From CAZCBD01 sp964496755 (GTDB taxonomy: Bacteria > Bacteroidota > Ignavibacteria > Ignavibacteriales > Melioribacteraceae), in assembly GCA_964496755.1 (NCBI GenBank), contig CAZCBD010000030.1, positions 1 through 20,248 of the forward strand: DNA of 20,248 nucleotides. Direction: 5' to 3'. The notes under the pieces were generated by a model that did no database searches, had not been told where the DNA came from, and worked only from the letters and a program-made list of their open reading frames with translations. Below, in pieces: positions 15,655 to 20,248 of the stretch (its first letter is position 1; each line of letters starts with the position of its first letter). A program made the translations under genes and the position numbers.

Positions 15655-17655
15655 TCAAAGTATTTCTTTTGCTTTGGCAACAATATTTTTAACTGTAAAA
15701 CCAAACTTTTCAAATAAAACATGTGCCGGTGCCGATGCTCCGAAATGTTCAAGCAAAATTGAAATTCCATCCGGGCCTACATATTTTGCCCATCCCAAGG
15801 CAATGCCGGCTTCAATTGAAATTCTTTTTGTTACTGATTTTGGCAACACCGAATTTTTATATTCTTCCGATTGTTTTTCAAACAATTCCCAACTAGGCAT
15901 ACTAACAACACGCACTTTTATGTTTTCATTTCTAAGTACTTCGGCAGAATTTTCAGCTAATTCCACTTCGGAACCTGTAGCAAGAATTATTAAATCGGGA
16001 GTAGTATCCGAATCAGAAAATATGTATGCACCTTTTAGAGTACCTTCGGCCGAGCCGTATTTATTCCTATCAAAGACCGGTAATCCTTGGCGGGTAAGAG
16101 CTAAGCCTGTCGGGCCTTTTTTATTTTCAATTGCATACTGCCAAGCATAAGCTGTCTCATTTGCATCTGCTGGTCGGAAAAAAACAAAATTAGGAATTGC
16201 ACGTAACGAAGCATAATGTTCAACTGGTTGATGAGTAGGTCCGTCTTCTCCCAAGCCTATACTATCATGAGTTAAAATAAAAATAACTTGCTGTTCCATT
16301 AAAGCAGCCATTCGCATAGGCGAACGCATGTAATCGGTAAAAACCAAAAAAGTTCCGGCAAAAGGAATCACAGCTCCGTAAAGAGCCATTCCATTCATCA
16401 TTGAAGCCATAGCATGTTCGCGAACCCCGTAATGAAAATTTCTGCCGCCATAATTTTCTGCGGAAAAATCAGTGGAGTTTTTAATTACAGTATTGTTTGA
16501 AGGAGCTAGATCAGCAGAACCGCCCAACAATGTTGGAAGCACATCGGCAATTGCATTGATGATTTTTCCGGAAGCACTTCGGGTAGCAATTTTGCCATCT
16601 TCGGGTTTGAATACGGGAATTGAATCACTCCAATTAGAAGGCAAATTTCCTGAAAAAACTTGTTTAAATTCTTTTGCTTCCTGCGGATATTTTTGGGAAT
16701 ATTCTCCAAATAACCTTTCCCACTCGGCCTCTTTTTGTGCTAATTCATTTTTCAAATTATTATAAAAAGTTGCTACATCTTCGGGAATGTAAAATTCGGT
16801 TTCCGGAAAGCCCAAATTCTTTTTTGTTAACTTAACTTCTTCTTCGCCAAGCGGTGCACCGTGAGATGCTGAAGTATCTTGTTTATTAGGACTACCGTAA
16901 CCTATATGAGTACGGGTAATAATAATTGAAGGACGTTCGTCTTTTTTAGCTGCTTCAACCGCTTTATTTAATTCGTCTAAATTATTTCCATCTTGAACTT
17001 TTTGCACATGCCATCCGTAAGCTTCATAACGCATTGCAACATTTTCAGACATTGTTAAATCCAACGAGCCGTCAATAGAGATTTTATTGTCATCATAAAA
17101 AACAATCAGATTGCCTAATTTATTGTGTCCTGCAAATGATGATGCTTCATGGGAAATACCCTCCATAATTTCACCATCACTTGTAATAACATAAATAAAG
17201 TGATCCAAAATTTTAATATCATCTTTATTAAATTTATTCGACAAAAATGAATACGCCGCAGCCATTCCAATTGCATTTGTTATTCCCTGCCCCAATGGAC
17301 CTGTTGTAGTTTCAACACCCGGCGTAAGTTCAACCTCGGGATGCCCCGGGGTTTTGCTTCCCCACTGACGAAAGTTTTTCAGATCATCCATCGACAGATC
17401 ATAACCGGCAAGATGCAAAGCGCTGTAAATAAGCATACTGCCATGACCGGCAGATAAAATAAATCTATCTCTATTTATCCATTTGGGATTTGCGGGATTA
17501 TGTTTTAATATTTTCGAATACAATAAATGTGCAATAGGGGCACAACCCATTGGCATTCCGGGGTGACCGGAATTTGCTTTTTGTACAGCATCAACAGCAA
17601 GTAATCTAATTGTGTTAACGCATTTTTGTTGCAATTCATTTTTTTGCAATGACAT
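15655..17655 (-). CDS. tkt: Transketolase
   Basis: A thiamine diphosphate enzyme of the non-oxidative pentose phosphate pathway, moving two-carbon ketol units between sugar phosphates in the cytoplasm. It is 666 residues, the full family length. Visible signatures: SGHPG (29-33, H31), GHGSM (70-74), GPLGQG (119-124), the ThDP/metal-binding segment SDGEIMEG (159-166) through DDNKISIDG (188-196), ASHGAPLG (263-270), VREHAM with the catalytic glutamate E413, and GEDGPTHQPVEH (469-480). The family's common GDG is SDG here, a substitution that does not touch the aspartate. The start has AGGA (complement of 17661-17664) 5 nt before the ATG. It follows a 109-residue unknown gene by 44 nt with no visible terminator between, so the two probably share a transcript. 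Confidence 0.97.
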   Translation of the reverse strand: MSLQKNELQQKCVNTIRLLAVDAVQKANSGHPGMPMGCAPIAHLLYSKILKHNPANPKWINRDRFILSAGHGSMLIYSALHLAGYDLSMDDLKNFRQWGSKTPGHPEVELTPGVETTTGPLGQGITNAIGMAAAYSFLSNKFNKDDIKILDHFIYVITSDGEIMEGISHEASSFAGHNKLGNLIVFYDDNKISIDGSLDLTMSENVAMRYEAYGWHVQKVQDGNNLDELNKAVEAAKKDERPSIIITRTHIGYGSPNKQDTSASHGAPLGEEEVKLTKKNLGFPETEFYIPEDVATFYNNLKNELAQKEAEWERLFGEYSQKYPQEAKEFKQVFSGNLPSNWSDSIPVFKPEDGKIATRSASGKIINAIADVLPTLLGGSADLAPSNNTVIKNSTDFSAENYGGRNFHYGVREHAMASMMNGMALYGAVIPFAGTFLVFTDYMRSPMRMAALMEQQVIFILTHDSIGLGEDGPTHQPVEHYASLRAIPNFVFFRPADANETAYAWQYAIENKKGPTGLALTRQGLPVFDRNKYGSAEGTLKGAYIFSDSDTTPDLIILATGSEVELAENSAEVLRNENIKVRVVSMPSWELFEKQSEEYKNSVLPKSVTKRISIEAGIALGWAKYVGPDGISILLEHFGASAPAHVLFEKFGFTVKNIVAKAKEIL

Positions 17656-17699
17656 TGTTTTCCTGATTTTTATTTATAAAATATGTTTTAATCTTAAAA

Positions 17700-18029
17700 T
17701 TATTCGGAAATGATTTTTCCGTTTACAACCGGTGTTACACAAATCAAAGGATTTTCGGGAACTTTAAAATGTGAAAATATTTCTTCAAATAATTGAAAAT
17801 GCATTCCTCGTTTTTCGAGTTTCGAAAATTGAGTATAGGTCATAAATTCTTTTTTCTTGTTTTGTGGTGCATTAAATTTTATAGCCTTTTGAAAATCCGA
17901 TACAGCATTTTCTTTTAAAAACTTAATTTTTATTACATCGCCATCATCGTGCTCGTATGGTATTGCTTTAAATTCAACTACTTTATCGTTTTCAATAATC
18001 AGATAAATATTTAAGATTGTTTCACTCAT
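17700..18029 (-). CDS. Hypothetical protein (109 residues) directly upstream of transketolase
   Basis: I do not recognise this protein. It is small, soluble-looking and without a signal peptide or membrane segment. The N-terminal half looks like beta strands (ETILNIYLIIENDKVVEFKA) with an acidic stretch YEHDDGD near 25-31; the middle is rich in lysine and aromatic residues (KKKEFMTYTQFSKLEKRG), and the last 20 residues return to strand-like sequence. The reading frame is supported by the candidate -7 element TAAATTTG about 22 nt upstream of the ATG, by the complete frame filling the space before tkt, and by coding-like composition. The SD is weak. It lies 44 nt before tkt on the same strand, suggesting co-expression. 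Function is unknown. Confidence 0.7.
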   Translation of the reverse strand: MSETILNIYLIIENDKVVEFKAIPYEHDDGDVIKIKFLKENAVSDFQKAIKFNAPQNKKKEFMTYTQFSKLEKRGMHFQLFEEIFSHFKVPENPLICVTPVVNGKIISE

Positions 18030-18051
18030 TATTTTCTCAAAAATTAAAGTA

Positions 18052-18059
18052 CAAATTTA
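18052..18059 (-). promoter_or_regulatory. Candidate -7 element for the hypothetical gene-tkt transcript
   Basis: The minus strand reads TAAATTTG, matching TAnnTTTG. It lies 22 nt upstream of the ATG at 18029, giving a leader of roughly 15-20 nt. A TTTG immediately upstream is too close to be the -33 element. Confidence 0.4.
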
Positions 18060-18110
18060 CAAATAATAGAAACAAGCTTCTTGAATTTTTTCTGTCTGAG
18101 TATTTAAAAT

Positions 18111-18133
18111 AAAAAAGGCGGAATAAATCCGCC
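18111..18133 (-). terminator. Rho-independent terminator of the DUF5916 gene
   Basis: On the minus strand GGCGGA, a 5-nt loop TTTAT and TCCGCC are followed directly by six T. The stem is 18117-18122 with 18128-18133, and the T tract is the A run at 18111-18116. It sits 22 nt after the stop codon. Confidence 0.9.
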
Positions 18134-18155
18134 ATTTTAATCTCCCCCGAAAAAA

Positions 18156-20248
18156 TTACAGGTAATAAAAATATTTAACTTTGAAAACACCTGCTCTTGC
18201 TTCAGGTTTTAAACTTGAAATCACTTTGTTGTTTTCATCAAACTTAACGCTTTGAATATCATTCAAAGCAAAATAAATCCAACTTTTAGGTGAAAAATTA
18301 TATGAGAATAAGAATCCGAATACGAATCTTTCAATTCTATCGTTACTTCTTTTTAATAAGTTATCACAATAGATTCTAACATTTAAATCATTAAACGGAG
18401 TAATTGAAAAAAACGGACGTGCATTATAAGTAATATCTTCAATGGTTTTGTTTGGTTTATATTCAATCCAAGTATTCAGACGAGTTCCAACTTCAATAAA
18501 ATCAACGGGGCGCCAACTAAAAAACGAACCGATTCTTGCAGCGCTTCCCAAATAATCTCTACTGAAATTATACCCTTTATTGTATCCGCTCCAAATATTT
18601 AAATGCCAGTTTGGAGATACATTTATCCAAGTATTGGCACTAAAACCAAAAGAGTCATATTTCACATCTAAATCTTTGTTTTTACCTGTATCAATATTTA
18701 CTTCAAAACCCCAATTTGCTTTAAAATTAAAGTTAATTCCCAAAATCATTGAATGATCAACAAACCCGTCTGTTTTTTCATAGTTAAGCGAGGAACCAAA
18801 ATAAACAAACAATTGATTAATCGAACTGTTTTTAAAGAACCAAACCGGACCGGAAAGAGCTGTAATATTTGCAGTTCCTTTCCAAGGAACAAACCCTATT
18901 TCGCTAACATCAAAATTATTGCCTACGTATCTAACCTTAGCAGCAACTACCCAGGAAGATGTAAGCTTTTTAAATCCGGCAGAAAATGCAAAGTCATTAT
19001 TCTTTTCCGTAAATGCATTGGCAAGCTGATATGCCAATTGCCAATCCGAACCGCGAAAAGCGCCATCAATATCAATTACACCACTGGTAGCATTTTTGGA
19101 ATGCTTGCCGGCAAATAATACACCAACCGAAGAATTTTCCATTATCTGTTTTTTTACTCTTCCAACAACAAAATATGCAGATTCTTCTGTGTGTTTTTCA
19201 TCGCCTAATTCATATTCCTGTTCACCGGTGATAGCAACAAAAGCACCGTAATCCCAATCATTATATTTTCCGTAGGCTTTTGCCCCGAAATTTAATGGAA
19301 CTGTCTTGCTTCCCGGAAGAGCGCGGCCAATTCTTCTTGAATAAAACAATTCCATTGGTCGGTAAAACCCGCTATTTCTTTCTCGTCCGGAGGCATTAAA
19401 AACTTCCTGTCCTTTTGTGAAAAAAGGTCGTTGCTCGGAATAGTAAGATTCATAACGAGAGATGTTAAAACTAAAAGGATCGGCTTCAATTTGCGCATAA
19501 TCGGGGTTAACAGTCATTTGATAAGTTAGTTGAGGCGAAGGGTTATAAAATACTTCCAATCCAATATCACCTTCTGTTTTTTTATTGCCTTCCGAATCTT
19601 TTGTAATTCTCCCAATACCGACCGGATAGATTTCAAGATTCAAACTTTTATCATTCGGAATAAATCCGTTTAAATCCATTTTACCAAATTTTGAAATTCT
19701 CTGGCCTTCGTTCTGTTTATATTCGCACCAATAAAAATCCTCAGAGGTTTCGGGAATCCATCGATCAAAATCAATTCCCCAACTTGTAATGGATTGGTCG
19801 TATTTAATTGTTTTGTAAGGAATTTTAATTTCAACTGCATAACCCCAATCGTAAATTTTTGACCCGGCAAACCAAACACCATCCCAACTGTAATCACGAT
19901 TTCTAGCATCATCAAGCATTAAAGCATCACTCCTAACTCCGCTTGCCGAAACTGAAAATTTGTATGCTGTTTGGTGATCGTTAAAAGTATCCAGCATAAT
20001 CGAAACCGCATCACCCGAAAAGTGATCAAGTAAGCCCGGCCTTGAATTGATATTTATTTTTTTATCGTATGCTTTTATTAAACAATAAATGTTTTTTTCA
20101 TCGGTTAAAATTTTGGCAATTGTTTTTACTCTTGCCTTTTGATTGTATTCCGGCCTCATTTGGAAATCAACCAAAACAGAATCTGCTTGCGCCCACGCAG
20201 ATTCAATAATTCCGTCAACTGAAATTTCCGTTGAAATTTTTTTTAAGG
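18156..20248 (-). CDS. DUF5916 outer-membrane protein with N-terminal CBM9-like domain (N-terminus cut by window edge)
   Basis: The frame is open to the right window edge, so the gene starts outside and 696 residues are visible. The first visible residues (ISVDGIIESAWAQA) are the typical opening of a carbohydrate-binding family 9-like domain, which continues for about 190 residues (IYCLIKAYD, GVWFAGSK, GYAVEIKIPYKTIKY, WGIDFDRW). The DUF5916 region follows with QMTVNPDYAQIEADP, EQRPFFTKGQEVF and ELFYSRRIG, and ends in alternating strand-like sequence with an aromatic C-terminus (FKVKYFYYL), fitting a predicted outer-membrane beta-barrel. The family is common in Bacteroidota and relatives; its biochemical role is not established. 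A TTG at 20174 could be mistaken for a start, but it lies inside the CBM9-like domain. A clear terminator follows. Confidence 0.88.
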   Translation of the reverse strand, partial: LKKISTEISVDGIIESAWAQADSVLVDFQMRPEYNQKARVKTIAKILTDEKNIYCLIKAYDKKININSRPGLLDHFSGDAVSIMLDTFNDHQTAYKFSVSASGVRSDALMLDDARNRDYSWDGVWFAGSKIYDWGYAVEIKIPYKTIKYDQSITSWGIDFDRWIPETSEDFYWCEYKQNEGQRISKFGKMDLNGFIPNDKSLNLEIYPVGIGRITKDSEGNKKTEGDIGLEVFYNPSPQLTYQMTVNPDYAQIEADPFSFNISRYESYYSEQRPFFTKGQEVFNASGRERNSGFYRPMELFYSRRIGRALPGSKTVPLNFGAKAYGKYNDWDYGAFVAITGEQEYELGDEKHTEESAYFVVGRVKKQIMENSSVGVLFAGKHSKNATSGVIDIDGAFRGSDWQLAYQLANAFTEKNNDFAFSAGFKKLTSSWVVAAKVRYVGNNFDVSEIGFVPWKGTANITALSGPVWFFKNSSINQLFVYFGSSLNYEKTDGFVDHSMILGINFNFKANWGFEVNIDTGKNKDLDVKYDSFGFSANTWINVSPNWHLNIWSGYNKGYNFSRDYLGSAARIGSFFSWRPVDFIEVGTRLNTWIEYKPNKTIEDITYNARPFFSITPFNDLNVRIYCDNLLKRSNDRIERFVFGFLFSYNFSPKSWIYFALNDIQSVKFDENNKVISSLKPEARAGVFKVKYFYYL

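Noticed and set aside
15674..16150. Plus-strand open frame of 158 codons antisense to tkt
   Set aside because: A shadow of the transketolase coding sequence; serine- and proline-rich with no recognisable domain or SD.
18753..19118. Plus-strand open frame of 121 codons antisense to the DUF5916 gene
   Set aside because: A shadow frame with basic, low-complexity translation; the minus-strand gene explains this stretch.
1..20248. CRISPR arrays, tRNA or rRNA genes, insertion sequences, prophage or defence islands
   Set aside because: No regularly spaced repeats, transposase or integrase motifs, or tRNA cloverleaf sequences were seen; the solitary methylase has no endonuclease neighbour.

Overview
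The window is AT-rich (roughly one third G+C by eye) and gene-dense. It looks like the chromosome of a Bacteroidota/Ignavibacteriota-type (FCB group) bacterium. The evidence is indirect: an outer-membrane DUF5916/CBM9-like protein, a cluster of parvulin-type foldases of which two are lipoproteins, many genes with weak or absent Shine-Dalgarno (SD) sequences, and candidate Bacteroidota-type -7 promoter elements (TAnnTTTG) upstream of three genes. I did not recognise the species; the placement is an inference. I saw no transposase, phage gene, CRISPR array, tRNA or rRNA.

Layout from left to right. Positions 1-1072 hold most of proB (glutamate 5-kinase, minus strand, C-terminus cut by the window edge). 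Next is a minus-strand pair: a MepM-like M23 lipoprotein endopeptidase followed 22 nt later by a YqhD-type aldehyde/alcohol dehydrogenase, closed by a hairpin terminator at about 1243-1273. Positions 3908-11070 form one long minus-strand run: metG (methionyl-tRNA synthetase), an orphan beta-class adenine DNA methyltransferase, and three consecutive periplasmic foldase/chaperone genes of the PpiC/SurA type, ending in a hairpin at 3854-3880. Divergent from metG is a plus-strand pair of membrane transporters (AEC family, then an EamA-like exporter). These converge on a long-chain acyl-CoA synthetase gene, and the stop codons of the facing genes overlap. Divergent from that is a YqaA/VTT-domain membrane protein, probably translated from a nearly leaderless mRNA. 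It converges on transketolase (tkt), with a 15-bp perfect hairpin between them. tkt is preceded by an unrecognised 109-residue protein in the same apparent operon. The right end holds most of a DUF5916 outer-membrane protein (N-terminus cut), with its own terminator.

The functional theme is housekeeping: translation (metG), central carbon metabolism (tkt), proline synthesis (proB), fatty acid activation, and envelope biogenesis (three foldases, M23 endopeptidase, DUF5916 barrel protein). I found no clear new defence or mobile system. The points most worth checking are the tkt-linked unknown gene, the foldase cluster with its degenerate middle member, the orphan methyltransferase with an altered motif I, the M23 peptidase with an HxD zinc-site motif in place of HxH, and the predicted nearly leaderless start of the YqaA-like gene.
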